A stretch of DNA of 64,000 nt from Actinophytocola algeriensis (GTDB taxonomy: Bacteria > Actinomycetota > Actinomycetes > Mycobacteriales > Pseudonocardiaceae), in contig NZ_JACHJQ010000014.1 in NCBI RefSeq assembly GCF_014203735.1, forward strand, positions 1 to 64,000. Reading direction: 5' to 3'. The translations under genes were made by a program, and so were the position numbers. Of the stretch, positions 44,243-54,035 are shown piece by piece. Positions within the stretch are counted from its first letter, which is position 1. Each line of letters opens with the position of its first letter. The notes beneath the pieces were generated by a model. It was not told where the DNA came from. It was given only the letters and a program-made list of their open reading frames with translations, and made no database searches.

Positions 44243-45299
44243 CCGGGCCGCACGCGACGCGCGGGCGGCGGCGCGTGCGCTGGCTGGTGGCCGGCGTGAC
44301 CGTACTGGCATTACTGGGGGTCGGCACGGCGGTCGCGGTGACCCGCCTTGGCAACCGGCCGGTCGCCGCCGCCGAGGCGCCGGACCCACCCGCGACCGCG
44401 GTCGTCGAGAAGACGGACCTGGCCGAACGGGAGACCCTGACCGGCGAGCTGGGCTACGGCCCGGCGCAGACGCTGACCGGCCGCCGCCCCGGCACCGTGA
44501 CCGCGCTGCCCGCGCAGGACGCCGTGCTCGACCGCGGCGCGGTGCTCTACGAGGTCGACGCGCGCCCGGTCGTGCTGTTCCTCGGCGGGCTGCCGCTGTA
44601 CCGGACGGTCGGCGCGGGCATGACCGACGGCCCGGACGTGCGGCTGATCGAGGAGAACCTGCGTGACCTGGGCTTCCGCGGGTTCGGCACGCCGGACGAG
44701 GAGTTCACCGCGGGCACGGCGGCCGCGATCGGGAAGTGGCAGAAGAAGCTCGGCGTGGACCGGACGGGCGCGATCGAGCTGGGTGACGTGGTGGTGGCGC
44801 CGGGCCCGATCCGGATGGCGACGCTGACCGCCGCGCTGGGAGCCGACGCGGGCGGTCCGATCTACGACTACACCGGCACGCTGCGTTCGGTGACCGTGGC
44901 ACTGGAGTCCACGCAGGAGGACCTCGCGCCGGTCGGCACGAAGGTGGCGCTGACGGTCGACGGCAAGCAGGTGCCGGGCACCGTCACCGCCGTGAACCCG
45001 ACGCCCGCCGGGGACGCGCCGGGCGCGGAGGCCGGGTTCGCGGCGACGATCGCGATCGGTGACCTGGGTGCCATCGGCGCCGCGGACTCCGGGTCGGTCG
45101 ACGTCGTGGTCACCTCGGGTGCGCGGCAGGGGGTGCTGGCCGTGCCGGTCGGGGCGCTGCTGGCGCTGGCCGAGGGCGGGTACGCCGTCGAGCTGCCGTC
45201 GGGGGAGTTGGTCGCGGTCACGACCGGGCTGTTCGCGGACGGGCTGGTCGAGGTGTCCGGCGAGGGCCTCGCCGAGGGCATGACGGTGGTGACCACGTC

Positions 45300-45303
<4 letters not shown>
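44239..45303 (+). CDS. Periplasmic adaptor-like protein with peptidoglycan-binding domain
   Basis: 354 residues from GTG 44239. One N-terminal membrane anchor ([20 protein letters not shown]), then a lipoyl/HlyD-like region ([20 protein letters not shown]), a peptidoglycan-binding type 1 domain at residues ~130-175 ([15 protein letters not shown] ... [17 protein letters not shown]), and a C-terminal adaptor barrel ([33 protein letters not shown]). It links the ABC transporter to the cell wall. Start and stop both overlap neighbours by four bases. Confidence 0.88.
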
Positions 45304-45970
<667 letters not shown>

Positions 45971-45974
<4 letters not shown>

Positions 45975-47155
45975 CGACGATGTTGCCCAGACCCCGGCGG
46001 CTCGGCCCGGCCGACGTCGGCAGGCTCGGTGCGCACGGGATGCGGACCCGGCCCCTGCGGGCGGTGCTGTCCGCGCTCGGGATCGGGATCGGCATCGCCG
46101 CCATGGTGGCCGTGATCTCGATCCCGGCGTCCAGCCAGCAGGCGCTGCGGGACCAGCTCGCGACGCTCGGCACGAACCTGCTCACCGCGGCGCCGGGCCA
46201 GACGATCATGGGCGACGACGCGTCACTCCCGCCGACCGCGGTGCCGATGGCCGCGCGGATCGGGCCGGTCACCGCGGTGTCCGCGACGGGGACCGTCGAC
46301 GCCACGATCCGCCGCACCGACCGCGTGCCGGTCGAGGAGACGTCCGGGGTCGCGGTCCTCGCCGCCAGGACCGACCTGCCGCGGGTGCTGCGCGCCACCA
46401 TGCACGATGGCCGTTTCCTGTCCGACGTGACCGAGCACTTCCCGGCCGTCGTGCTGGGTTCGGTGGCCGCGACCCGGCTGGGCGTCGGCGCGGGGGACCA
46501 GGTGTGGCTCGACGGCCGCTGGTTCACGGTGACCGGTGTGCTGGACGCGATGCCGCTGGCGCCGGAGATCGAACGGGCCGCGCTGATCGGCTGGCCCGCC
46601 GCGCGCGACCTCGGCTTCGACGGGCACCCGACGACGATCTACGTGCGGGCCGACGACGCCTCGGTCGAGGACGTCCGCTCGGTCCTCGGCGCGACGATCA
46701 ACCCGTCGGCGCCGGGTGCGGTGCGGGTGTCGCGGCCGTCGGAGGCACTGGCGGCCAAGCGGTTCACGGAGACGTCGTTCAGCGCGCTCTTCCTCGGGCT
46801 CGGCGGGGTGGCGCTGCTGGTCGGCGGTGTCGGGGTGGCCAACACGATGGTGATCTCGGTGCTGGAGCGGCGGCGCGAGATCGGGCTGCGGCGGGCGCTC
46901 GGCGCGTCGCGGCGGCAGGTGCGGGGTCAGTTCCTCGCGGAGTCGGTGCTGTTGTCGCTGCTCGGCGGGGTCGTGGGGGTGCTCGTCGGGGTCGGGGTGA
47001 CCGCGGGGTACGCGCTGGTCCGGGACTGGCCCGCCGTGTTCCCGCCGGTCGCGTTGCTCGGCGGGGTGGCGGTGGCGGCCGTGGTGGGTGCTCTCGCGGG
47101 GGCGTATCCCGCGATGCGTGCCGCGCGCCTGTCGCCGACGGAGGCTTTGGCGTAG
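45971..47155 (+). CDS. MacB/FtsX-family ABC permease
   Basis: 394 residues from GTG 45971. Four membrane helices: one near the N-terminus ([20 protein letters not shown]), then a ~220-residue extracellular domain, then three at the end ([60 protein letters not shown]). The coupling sequence [18 protein letters not shown] is the family hallmark. Last gene of the export operon, followed by a strong terminator. Likely exports an antimicrobial peptide or other envelope-active compound sensed by the two-component system. Confidence 0.93.
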
Positions 47156-47164
47156 GCCATGCCC

Positions 47165-47201
47165 GCGCTGGTGGCCGGAGTTCTCGTCCGGCCACCAGCG
47201 C
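47165..47201 (+). terminator. Terminator of the MacB-like operon
   Basis: Perfect 15-bp stem GCGCTGGTGGCCGGA / TCCGGCCACCAGCGC, 7-nt loop, 10 bases after the permease stop. Confidence 0.85.
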
Positions 47202-47215
47202 ACGTGGTCAAGCCT

Positions 47216-47248
47216 GCTGGCGGCCGGGCTTTCGCGCCGGCCACCAGC
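47216..47248 (-). terminator. Terminator of the thioester protein gene
   Basis: 12-bp stem GCTGGCGGCCGG / CCGGCCACCAGC with one mismatch, 11 bases beyond the minus-strand gene's stop. Its arms are similar in sequence to the neighbouring terminator, so the two may have arisen by duplication. Confidence 0.6.
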
Positions 47249-47258
47249 GGCGGTCTCG

Positions 47259-48431
47259 TCAGGCCCGCTTGCGGCGGCGGACCACGAACATCGCGCCGAT
47301 GCCAGCGCCCACCAGCACCAGACCGATCAGGATCGGCGCGAAGACCGACGCGCCCGTCTCGGCGAGGTCGTCGTTCTTCGGCTGCGGCGCCGGGGTGTCG
47401 GTGGTCGTGGTGGTCGGCGGCACGGTCGTGGTGGTGGTGGTCGTCGTCGTCGTGCTCGTCGGCGGAGTGGTCGGTGCCGCGGTCCACTCGGCACCCGCAC
47501 CCGCGGTGAGCGTGGTCTTCTCCGACTTCGCGACGATCAGCGACTGCGTCGGGTGCTCGTCGTAGTTCTGGCCGACGAACAGGCGGCCGGTGTCGACGGC
47601 CGCGGACGCCTTCAGCTCGAACGAACCGTCACCGTCCGCCGCGCCCGCCGGCACGTCCAGGTACAGCTCGGTGCCGTCGGCGATCGTGGCGGTGGTCAGC
47701 TCGGTGCCGTCCACGTCGGTGAGCTTCACGCCGTCCGGCAGGTTCGCGGACAGCTCCTCGATCGTGCCGGACGTGGTGACGGTGAACGGGCCGATCCGCT
47801 CACCCGAGGCGCCGGACAGCTCCGCCGGGCTCACCGACAGGGTCGGCGTCGGCTGCTCACCGATGCCGGTGTTCTCCGCGCCGGTCAGGTAGTCGTAGAG
47901 CGCGAGCGCGTCCTCGGCGTCCTGCTCGTCGGAGCCGTCACCGCTCAGCGGGTCGTCACGGTTCAGGTCGGTGCCGTCGCTGTAGTGCCAGACGGCGGCC
48001 TGCGTGGCGGCGATCGCCTCGAGGGTGTCGATGCCGTCGTGCGCGTCGGGGAACTGCGCGGTGAGCGCCTCGATGCTCTTCGCCGGGTAACCGTGGTGCA
48101 GGACCCAGTTGATCTTCGCGCGGTTCTCGTTGAAGGGGGAGTCCTCGCTGGGGTAGTCGGCCCAGGGGCGCTCGACCATGTCGTGCTCTTCGTCGATGTC
48201 CGTGTGGACCTCGACGCAGTACATGCCGAGCTGCGTGCCGTCGGACAGCGTGAAGCCGAGCAGGTTCGTGGGGATCGTGGCAAGCCAGTCGTCGCCGACG
48301 TTCACCTGGTAACCGATGACGTTCAGGTCCGAGTCGGCCTTGCCGGTGACCGCGTCGGCGGTGGCGGGGGCCGCGGTCGCGACGAGAAGGGCGGCGGCGC
48401 CGATGACGGCCGCGCCGATTCTGTTGGGCAT
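47259..48431 (-). CDS. Surface-anchored thioester (TQXA-type) domain protein with LAETG sorting signal
   Basis: 390 residues from ATG 48431. Signal peptide GAAVIGAAALLVATAAPATA, then a thioester domain in residues ~30-180: the cysteine in GMYCVEVHTDID and the TQ in IAATQAAVWHYSDGT are the pair that form the internal Cys-Gln thioester in this family. A beta-rich region follows, then a threonine/proline stalk of more than 20 residues near residue 330, and the sorting signal LAETG, a hydrophobic helix and a basic tail (VVRRRKRA). LAXTG-type signals are typical of actinobacterial class E sortases. Such domains bind host or neighbour surfaces covalently; the partner here is unknown. Confidence 0.88.
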   Translation of the reverse strand: MPNRIGAAVIGAAALLVATAAPATADAVTGKADSDLNVIGYQVNVGDDWLATIPTNLLGFTLSDGTQLGMYCVEVHTDIDEEHDMVERPWADYPSEDSPFNENRAKINWVLHHGYPAKSIEALTAQFPDAHDGIDTLEAIAATQAAVWHYSDGTDLNRDDPLSGDGSDEQDAEDALALYDYLTGAENTGIGEQPTPTLSVSPAELSGASGERIGPFTVTTSGTIEELSANLPDGVKLTDVDGTELTTATIADGTELYLDVPAGAADGDGSFELKASAAVDTGRLFVGQNYDEHPTQSLIVAKSEKTTLTAGAGAEWTAAPTTPPTSTTTTTTTTTTVPPTTTTTDTPAPQPKNDDLAETGASVFAPILIGLVLVGAGIGAMFVVRRRKRA

Positions 48432-48531
48432 GACGCTCCTATGAGTCCATCCCCGACAGACGATCACGCGGAGACTACTAGGCACCCCAACGATCTTGTG
48501 AGCCGGGCGGCCGGTGTCGCCGCAATGCCCC

Positions 48532-48666
48532 GAAAGACGCTTTCGTAACGCCCGGTGTGATGAAGGGCTCCTTCGTTGCGCTCACCGTGATGAAGGGCCC
48601 CTTCGTAACGCGCGGTGTGATGAAGGGGCCCTTCATGCCATCGGGCCACGTCCTGAAAGCGCCTTT
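48532..48666. repeat. Tandem array of a 30-bp palindromic unit, array 1
   Basis: Units start at 48532, 48562, 48592 and 48622 (last one partial), each with a palindrome such as GAAGGGCCCCTTC followed by GTAACGC-type sequence and GTGAT; a further related palindrome GAAAGCGCCTTTC is at 48654. Period exactly 30. The same unit recurs at 54036-54108. Because 30 is a multiple of 3 and the core is palindromic, both strands read as decapeptide repeats containing KGPF. Confidence 0.85.
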
Positions 48667-48719
48667 CACGGCACGAAAGCCAACCGAGCACGCGGCGGAA
48701 GCCGACCACCAAGGGGCTC

Positions 48720-48855
48720 CCTGCCATCCCGTCGACCTGGCGAAGCCCGATCACACCGGATCAAGGGGGCACAACCAACGGAACCGGCGGCAAATGCTGG
48801 GACTGCCCCCTTGAGCCGGTGTGATAGCCCGGAGGGAGGTCGACGGGATGGCAGG
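48720..48855. repeat. Long imperfect inverted repeat, arms ~52 bp
   Basis: Left arm 48720-48771 (CCTGCCATCCCGTCGACCT ... ATCAAGGGGGCA) and right arm 48804-48855 (TGCCCCCTTGAGCCGG ... AGGTCGACGGGATGGCAGG) are complementary except for a few mismatches; loop 32 nt. Not adjacent to any transposase. It could fold as a long hairpin in RNA or mark a miniature inverted-repeat element. Confidence 0.8.
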
Positions 48856-48944
48856 CAGACCCGCACCCAACGCAAGAAGAACTGCAAAACCGAGAGGCCA
48901 TCCCAGAGACCTGCCCCTCCGGCGAGGAGCCCCCGGAGGGCACA

Positions 48945-49007
48945 CCCCACCGGCGAACACCCATCGGCGAACACCCCACCGGCGAACCCCACCGGCGAAC
49001 ACCCCAA
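48945..49007. repeat. Short tandem repeat, CACCCCACCGGCGAA units
   Basis: Four copies of 13-15 bp with small length changes, followed by a degenerate fifth. Non-coding. Confidence 0.75.
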
Positions 49008-49067
49008 CACCAACAGCCGAGAGCAGCTCCAGGTCGTGTCCCGAAAGCGTCACGTCCTCATGGGACG

Positions 49068-50435
49068 TCAGTCGCCCGGGCGCCAGCCCCGGTCGTCGAC
49101 GCCGCCCGGGATGGGGGCCTTCGGGTCGTACGGGGTGCGGGTGAAGATGAACGTCGCCAGGTCGAGGTGGCTGACCGTCCCGTCGGCGTGGTGGTGCAGC
49201 CGCAGCGTTTCGCCTGCGTAGTAGCCGTCCAGGCCGACCCACGCGCCGTCCTCGGCCGGGCGGAAGCGGGAACCCCGGCCCGCGCCCGACGCCGGGCGCA
49301 GGTCCACCCACCCGCCGGCCATCAGCTTCAGCACGAACGTCGTCGGGCCCCAGTACCACGTGCCCGTCAGCGCCAGCAGCTCCTGCGACACCTCCGTCAG
49401 CGGGCGCCACTCCGCCGGCATGGCGGGCTCGTAGTCGTCCACCAGCTTCAGCAGGTCCACCGTCAGCGTGGACACGCCCACACCGGACGTCGCGTTGGTC
49501 ATCGCCAGCGCACCGGTCGTCGTCGCCGGGTCCACCACCACGCTCGCCAGGAAGCCGGGCATGGAACCGCCGTGGCCCGCGAACCTGCGGCCGTTGTCGC
49601 GCCACGTCTGGAGGCCGAGGCCGTAGCCGGTGGTCCACACCGGGCCGTCCTCCACAGCGGCCGGGGCACGCATCTCGTCCACAGTGTCCGGGTGCAGCAC
49701 CGTGCCCGAGTCGCCCGCGATGAAACGGGCCCAGCGGGACAGGTCCGTCACCGTCGACCACAGCTGGCCCGCAGGCGCCATCGCGCCCGCGTCCGGGGTC
49801 GGTTCCGGCAGCAGGACATCCGCGTACGGGTGCACCGCCCAGCCCAGCGCGTGCGGCGCCGCGGGCATGGGCGTCGTGCGGGCCATCTCCAGTGGCGCCA
49901 GGATCTCCGTGTTCAGCGCGTCCACCCAGGACATGCCGCGCAGCTCCGACACCAGCCTGCCCAGCGTGCCGTAGCCGATGTTCGAGTAGTGGAACCGTTC
50001 CCCGGCGCGGTGCTTGACGACGTCCTCGTCCGCCCGGTCCAGCAGCGCGTCCCAGTCGCCGCCGACGCTGCGTTCCCACCACGACCCCGGCGACTCCGAC
50101 ATGAGACCGCCCGTGTGCGACAGCAGCTGCGCGATGGTCAGATGACCGAACGGCGTCCCCGCCACGTGCTTGTCCAGCGCGTCGTTCAGGTCGAGCTTGC
50201 CCTCGTCCCGCAACCGCATCACCAGCACCGCGACGAACGTCTTCGTGATCGAGCCGATGCGGTACTGGGTGTCGGTGGTCGGCGTGGCCCCGTCGACCTC
50301 GCCGCGCGCACCGCTCCACAGCACCTCGCCGCCCCGCACGACCGCGGTGACGAGCGACGGCGCCCGGTTCTCCGCCTGTTCGGCGGCGACACGTCGGAGC
50401 AGTGCGAACTCGGTGGTCTGAAGCATGGCTCGCAT
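49068..50435 (-). CDS. Serine hydrolase, beta-lactamase/class C penicillin-binding type
   Basis: 455 residues from ATG 50435 (ATG 50426 possible). Motifs of the class C beta-lactamase/esterase family: IGSITKTFVAVLVM with the SxxK nucleophile near residue 63, HYSNIGYGTLGRL with the YxN motif near 150, and FAGHGGSMPGF replacing the KTG box. A lipocalin-like C-terminal part (TGTWYWGPTTFVLKL) follows. No signal peptide, so it is probably cytosolic and an esterase or peptidase and not a secreted beta-lactamase. The substrate is unknown. Confidence 0.87.
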   Translation of the reverse strand: MRAMLQTTEFALLRRVAAEQAENRAPSLVTAVVRGGEVLWSGARGEVDGATPTTDTQYRIGSITKTFVAVLVMRLRDEGKLDLNDALDKHVAGTPFGHLTIAQLLSHTGGLMSESPGSWWERSVGGDWDALLDRADEDVVKHRAGERFHYSNIGYGTLGRLVSELRGMSWVDALNTEILAPLEMARTTPMPAAPHALGWAVHPYADVLLPEPTPDAGAMAPAGQLWSTVTDLSRWARFIAGDSGTVLHPDTVDEMRAPAAVEDGPVWTTGYGLGLQTWRDNGRRFAGHGGSMPGFLASVVVDPATTTGALAMTNATSGVGVSTLTVDLLKLVDDYEPAMPAEWRPLTEVSQELLALTGTWYWGPTTFVLKLMAGGWVDLRPASGAGRGSRFRPAEDGAWVGLDGYYAGETLRLHHHADGTVSHLDLATFIFTRTPYDPKAPIPGGVDDRGWRPGD

Positions 50436-50507
50436 TCTTACCGAACATTCCTCGCGACCGCGCGCCTGTCAGGGCGTTACCATTTGCCGCTGCCGATTAC
50501 CCGCTGG

Positions 50508-51128
50508 TCATGGCAGCAGGCCCAGCGACATGGCGGTCGTCACGGCCGCGGTCCGGTCGGACACGCCCAGCTTGCCGAACGTGCGCAGCAAATGGGTCTT
50601 CACCGTCGCCTCGGAGATGTGCAGCGACCGGCCGATGTCCGCATTCGTCAGACCTTTCGCCACCAGCCTGAGCACCTCGACCTCGCGGGCGGACAGCGTG
50701 TGCGGCACCGGCCTGCGCACCCGGTCGACCAGCTTCCCCGCTACCGACGGTGCCAGCACGGTCTCGCCGCGTGCCGCGGCGCGGATCGCGTTCGCCAGGT
50801 CCGCGCGGGACGCGTCCTTCAGCAGGTAGCCCGCCGCGCCCGCCTCGACCGCGCGCAGGATGTCGGCGTCGGTCTCGTACGTGGTGAGCACCACGACCTT
50901 CCGCGCCGGGTGCTCGGCGAGGATCTGCTCGGTCGCGCCGACGCCGTCGAGGTCCCGCATCCGCAGGTCCATCAGGATCACGTCCGCCTCGACCGCGCGC
51001 GCCACCGCCACGGCCTCCTCGCCGGAACCCGCTTCGCTGACGACCGTCAGGTCCGGCTCGGCCTCCAGCATGCCCCGCAGTCCTTCCCGGACCACCGGGT
51101 GATCGTCGACGAGCATCACCCGGATCAC
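50508..51128 (-). CDS. NarL/LuxR-family response regulator
   Basis: 206 residues from GTG 51128, overlapping the kinase stop. Receiver: VMLVDDHPVVREGLRGML, DVILMDLRMRDLDGV with the phosphoacceptor aspartate, VLTTYETDADI and YLLKDASRADL. The C-terminal LuxR helix-turn-helix reads LSAREVEVLRLVAKGLTNAD and ISEATVKTHLLRTFGKLG. Last gene of a four-gene overlapping operon with the ABC exporter, which it presumably regulates. Confidence 0.94.
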   Translation of the reverse strand: MIRVMLVDDHPVVREGLRGMLEAEPDLTVVSEAGSGEEAVAVARAVEADVILMDLRMRDLDGVGATEQILAEHPARKVVVLTTYETDADILRAVEAGAAGYLLKDASRADLANAIRAAARGETVLAPSVAGKLVDRVRRPVPHTLSAREVEVLRLVAKGLTNADIGRSLHISEATVKTHLLRTFGKLGVSDRTAAVTTAMSLGLLP

Positions 51129-52312
51129 CTGGGTACCTCCAGTTCCACGGTCGTTCCGTTCTCTCCACTGTGGACCGACAACGTACCGCCGACCTGCGCG
51201 GCGCGGTTGCGCATGCCACGCAGGCCGAAACCGTCCGCGGGCATGGCCTGGTCGAAGCCGGAGCCGTTGTCGCTCACCCGCAGCGTCGCGTGGTTCTCGT
51301 TGACCCGCAACGAGATCGTCACCGCGGTCGCCTCGGCGTGCCTGCGCACGTTGGTGAGCGACTCCTGCACCATCCGCAGCAGCACCACCTCCAGCACCGT
51401 CGGCAGCGCCACGCTGTCACCTTCCGCCTGGTAGGTGACGGCGACCGCGGTCTCCTCGGCGAACCGCTCCAGCTGCCGCCGGATCGCCTGGTCGAGCGAG
51501 CCGGTGCCGAGCGCGGTCGGCATGAGGCCGGCGACGAGCGCCCTGGCCTCCGTCAGGTTCTCCCGCGCGGTGCGGGCCGCCAGCGTCAGGTGCTTGCGCG
51601 CCTTGGCCGTGTCACCGTCCAGTTCGGACTCGGCGGCCTGCACGAGCGTCACCAGGCTCGTGAAGCCCTGTGCGAGGGTGTCGTGGATCTCGGCGGCGAG
51701 CCGGGCCCGCTCCGCGGCGACCCCGGCCTCGCGGGAGAGCCGCCCGATCTCCTCACGGCTCTCCTCCAGCTCCTTGATGAGCGCGGCCCGCTCCTCGCTC
51801 TGCGCCACGATCCTGGTGACCCACGTGCCCAGCAGCACCGAGAACAGCAGGAGGAACACCGTGCTGGGCACGAGGTCGCGCATCATCGCCTCGTAGCCGT
51901 CCTCCACCAGGACCGACAGCGGCGGCAGCAGGTTCGCCGAGATGACGACCACGATCGCCTCGTTCAGGGACAGCGCCATGAACGCCATCGGGCAGAAGGC
52001 GAACAGCAGGTTGAGCATCGACTGCTGGAACACCACGCCGAGCACCAGCAGCGCGGCGGCGCCCGCCATGTAGATCCGGCCACCCGAGACCGACTCGTCC
52101 TCCGCGGTGATGCGCGGCCTGCCGAACGTCAGGTACCACAGGGCGAACGCGGTGAGGGCGCTGACCGCGACGACGTGGTCGGTGTTCGTGGCGTCGTCTT
52201 CCCGGAACAGCAACACCAGCATCGCGGCGTAGCCGAGCGCGAAGAACAGGTCCCACAGCCAGAACCAGCGCCGCCAGGCGTGCGCGGCTATCCCGCGCGA
52301 CGGTTCGTCCAT
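51125..52312 (-). CDS. NarL/DesK-type sensor histidine kinase
   Basis: 395 residues from ATG 52312, which lies 25 bases inside the end of the permease gene. Five or six membrane helices fill the first ~170 residues with little extracellular sequence, then a coiled linker (EERAALIKELEESREEIGRL), HisKA_3 dimerisation box RLAAEIHDTLAQGFTSLV, and an ATPase with LRMVQESLTNVRRHAEAT and VSDNGSGFD. The absence of a sensor domain suggests it senses the membrane or the transporter itself. Confidence 0.93.
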   Translation of the reverse strand: MDEPSRGIAAHAWRRWFWLWDLFFALGYAAMLVLLFREDDATNTDHVVAVSALTAFALWYLTFGRPRITAEDESVSGGRIYMAGAAALLVLGVVFQQSMLNLLFAFCPMAFMALSLNEAIVVVISANLLPPLSVLVEDGYEAMMRDLVPSTVFLLLFSVLLGTWVTRIVAQSEERAALIKELEESREEIGRLSREAGVAAERARLAAEIHDTLAQGFTSLVTLVQAAESELDGDTAKARKHLTLAARTARENLTEARALVAGLMPTALGTGSLDQAIRRQLERFAEETAVAVTYQAEGDSVALPTVLEVVLLRMVQESLTNVRRHAEATAVTISLRVNENHATLRVSDNGSGFDQAMPADGFGLRGMRNRAAQVGGTLSVHSGENGTTVELEVPR

Positions 52313-53097
52313 CGGAACGTGAGCAGGCACAGCACCAGCCCGATCGCGCACCAGCCGCCGAGCACCAGCGCCGTCTTCCCGAGTTCCCATGATCCAGCCG
52401 CCTCCTGAACCATCATGCTGTCGGGAAGGAACACCGAGCGAAAGCCCTGGGCCGCCCACTTGACGGGGAACACGGCGCCGACCGTGAGCATCCAGTCCGG
52501 CAGCTCGCTGATCGGGATGTAGATCCCGGACATGAACTGCAGGCCGACGTAGGGCAGGTTGGTGACCGCCGCCGCGCTCTGCGCCGACTTCGCGAACGAG
52601 CTGATCGCGATGCCCAGCAGTGAGCAGCTGATGATGCTGAGCACGAACACCCACGCGAACGTGAACCAGCGCGCCGCCTCGGTCGGCAGCGTGACGTCGA
52701 AGACGACCATGCCGACGGCCAGCAGCAGCACCACCTCGGCGAGGCTGGCGACCGCCACCAGCACGACCTTGCCGAGGAAGTAGGCCGCGGCGGGCATGGG
52801 TGTGCCACGCAGGCGCTTCAGCGTGCCGTCCTCGCGGTCGAGCGCCACGCCGATGCCGAGGTTGAGGAACGACGTGGCCACGATGCCGGCGCCGACCATG
52901 CTGGCCGCGAACACCTGCCCGACCGTGACCCCGCCCGGGTAGGCGTCGTCGAAGATCGACCCGAGCAGGACCAGGATGAACGCCGGGAAGGTGAACGTGA
53001 AGATCACGTGGTCCTTCTGGCGGAAGAACTGCTTGAGCTCGGCCACACCCCTCGAGAGGCCGAGCCCGGCAGTGGACGGTAAGGCGGCGGTGGTCAT
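52288..53097 (-). CDS. ABC-2 type transporter permease
   Basis: 269 residues from ATG 53097. Six membrane helices in ABC-2 arrangement: FTFTFPAFILVLLGSIFDD first, then VVLVAVASLAEVVLLLAVGM and WVFVLSIISCSLLGIAISSF, with the conserved GTLKRLRGTPMPA loop between helices 2 and 3 and LPYVGLQFMSGIYIPISELP after helix 5. Matches DrrB/YadH-type exporters. Overlaps the ATPase gene by four bases (ATGA). Confidence 0.92.
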   Translation of the reverse strand: MTTAALPSTAGLGLSRGVAELKQFFRQKDHVIFTFTFPAFILVLLGSIFDDAYPGGVTVGQVFAASMVGAGIVATSFLNLGIGVALDREDGTLKRLRGTPMPAAAYFLGKVVLVAVASLAEVVLLLAVGMVVFDVTLPTEAARWFTFAWVFVLSIISCSLLGIAISSFAKSAQSAAAVTNLPYVGLQFMSGIYIPISELPDWMLTVGAVFPVKWAAQGFRSVFLPDSMMVQEAAGSWELGKTALVLGGWCAIGLVLCLLTFRWTNRRAG

Positions 53098-53924
53098 CGG
53101 GGTGCTCCGATCAGGCTGAGGTAGGTGTCCTCGAGGCTGGGACGCGTCACGGTCAGCTCGGGGAGCTCGTGGTCGCCCAGCTCCCGGATCAGCGCGGCCG
53201 GCGTGTCCGTCGTCCGCGTCTCGCGGCCACCCGGGCCCAGCCAGCTGACGGTCGCCTTCGCGGTGGACCGGCCGCCGAGCGTGGCGGGCGTGCCCTCGGC
53301 GACGATCCGTCCGCCCGCGATGACCGCGACCCGGTCCGCGAGCGCTTCCGCCTCGTCGAGGTAGTGGGTGGTGAGCAGGATCGTGGTGCCGCTGGTCGCC
53401 AGGTTGCGGATCAGCTCCCAGAACTGGCGGCGCGCCTCCGGGTCGAACCCGGTGGTCGGCTCGTCGAGGAACACCAGCTCCGGCCGCCCGACCACGCCGA
53501 GCGCCACGTCCAGCCGCCGCCGCTGCCCTCCCGACAGCGACTTGACCCGCGCGTCCGCCTTGGCGGTGAGCCCGACCTGCTCGATCACGTCGTCGGGGCC
53601 CGCCGGGTTCGGGTAGTACGCGGCGTAGTGGCGCACGCTCTCGCGGACGGTCAGCTCGGCGGCGTCATTCGCCGTCTGCAGCACGATCCCGAGCCGCGCG
53701 CGCCAGGCCCGGCCCGCGGTGGCGGGGTCCGCGCCGAGCACGTCGACATCGCCGGCGTCCCGCTTGCGGTGGCCTTCGAGGATCTCCACCGTGGTGGTCT
53801 TGCCCGCCCCGTTGGGGCCGAGCAGGGCGAACACCTCACCCTGCCGGATGTCGAGGTCCACACCGTCGACGGCGGCGTGCCCCCGGTAGGACTTGCGCAG
53901 TCCCCGAACCTGTATGGCGGTCAT
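53094..53924 (-). CDS. ABC transporter ATP-binding protein (DrrA/CcmA type)
   Basis: 276 residues from ATG 53924. Walker A LLGPNGAGKTTTVEILEGH, Q-loop VLQTANDAAELT, signature SLSGGQRRRLDVALG, Walker B LVFLDEPTTGFDPEAR, H-loop TTHYLDEAEAL. A short C-terminal extension follows, as in antibiotic-exporting DrrA proteins. First gene of the operon; substrate not identifiable. The 30-bp palindromic array 2 lies upstream, between it and citA. Confidence 0.94.
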   Translation of the reverse strand: MTAIQVRGLRKSYRGHAAVDGVDLDIRQGEVFALLGPNGAGKTTTVEILEGHRKRDAGDVDVLGADPATAGRAWRARLGIVLQTANDAAELTVRESVRHYAAYYPNPAGPDDVIEQVGLTAKADARVKSLSGGQRRRLDVALGVVGRPELVFLDEPTTGFDPEARRQFWELIRNLATSGTTILLTTHYLDEAEALADRVAVIAGGRIVAEGTPATLGGRSTAKATVSWLGPGGRETRTTDTPAALIRELGDHELPELTVTRPSLEDTYLSLIGAPR

Positions 53925-54035
53925 GGGGACATCGTGTCGCGCGGGCGGGGTGTGCCGGGACGTCCGCGCGACTGATTCCGCGTGTCAACCGAACGATGGA
54001 CAGGCTGTCAGCCGTGTGTCGCGGTGGCGATGCCC

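Larger units (their letters stand above)
48432..49067. other. Gene-free, repeat-dense block
   Basis: About 635 bases between the thioester protein start and the serine hydrolase stop. It holds the 30-bp palindromic array (48532-48666), a long inverted repeat (48720-48855), a hairpin CCCTCCGG/CCGGAGGG near 48918-48942, and a 13-15-bp tandem repeat (48945-49007). Short open frames that cross the arrays on both strands are by-products of the repeats. Confidence 0.75.

Noticed and set aside
48532-48666. CRISPR array
   Set aside because: The 30-bp units follow each other directly with no spacers, and no cas genes are present.
48478-48669. Small minus-strand gene encoding KGPF decapeptides
   Set aside because: The frame is a by-product of the 30-bp palindromic repeat; the opposite strand reads the same way, and no ribosome-binding site precedes it.
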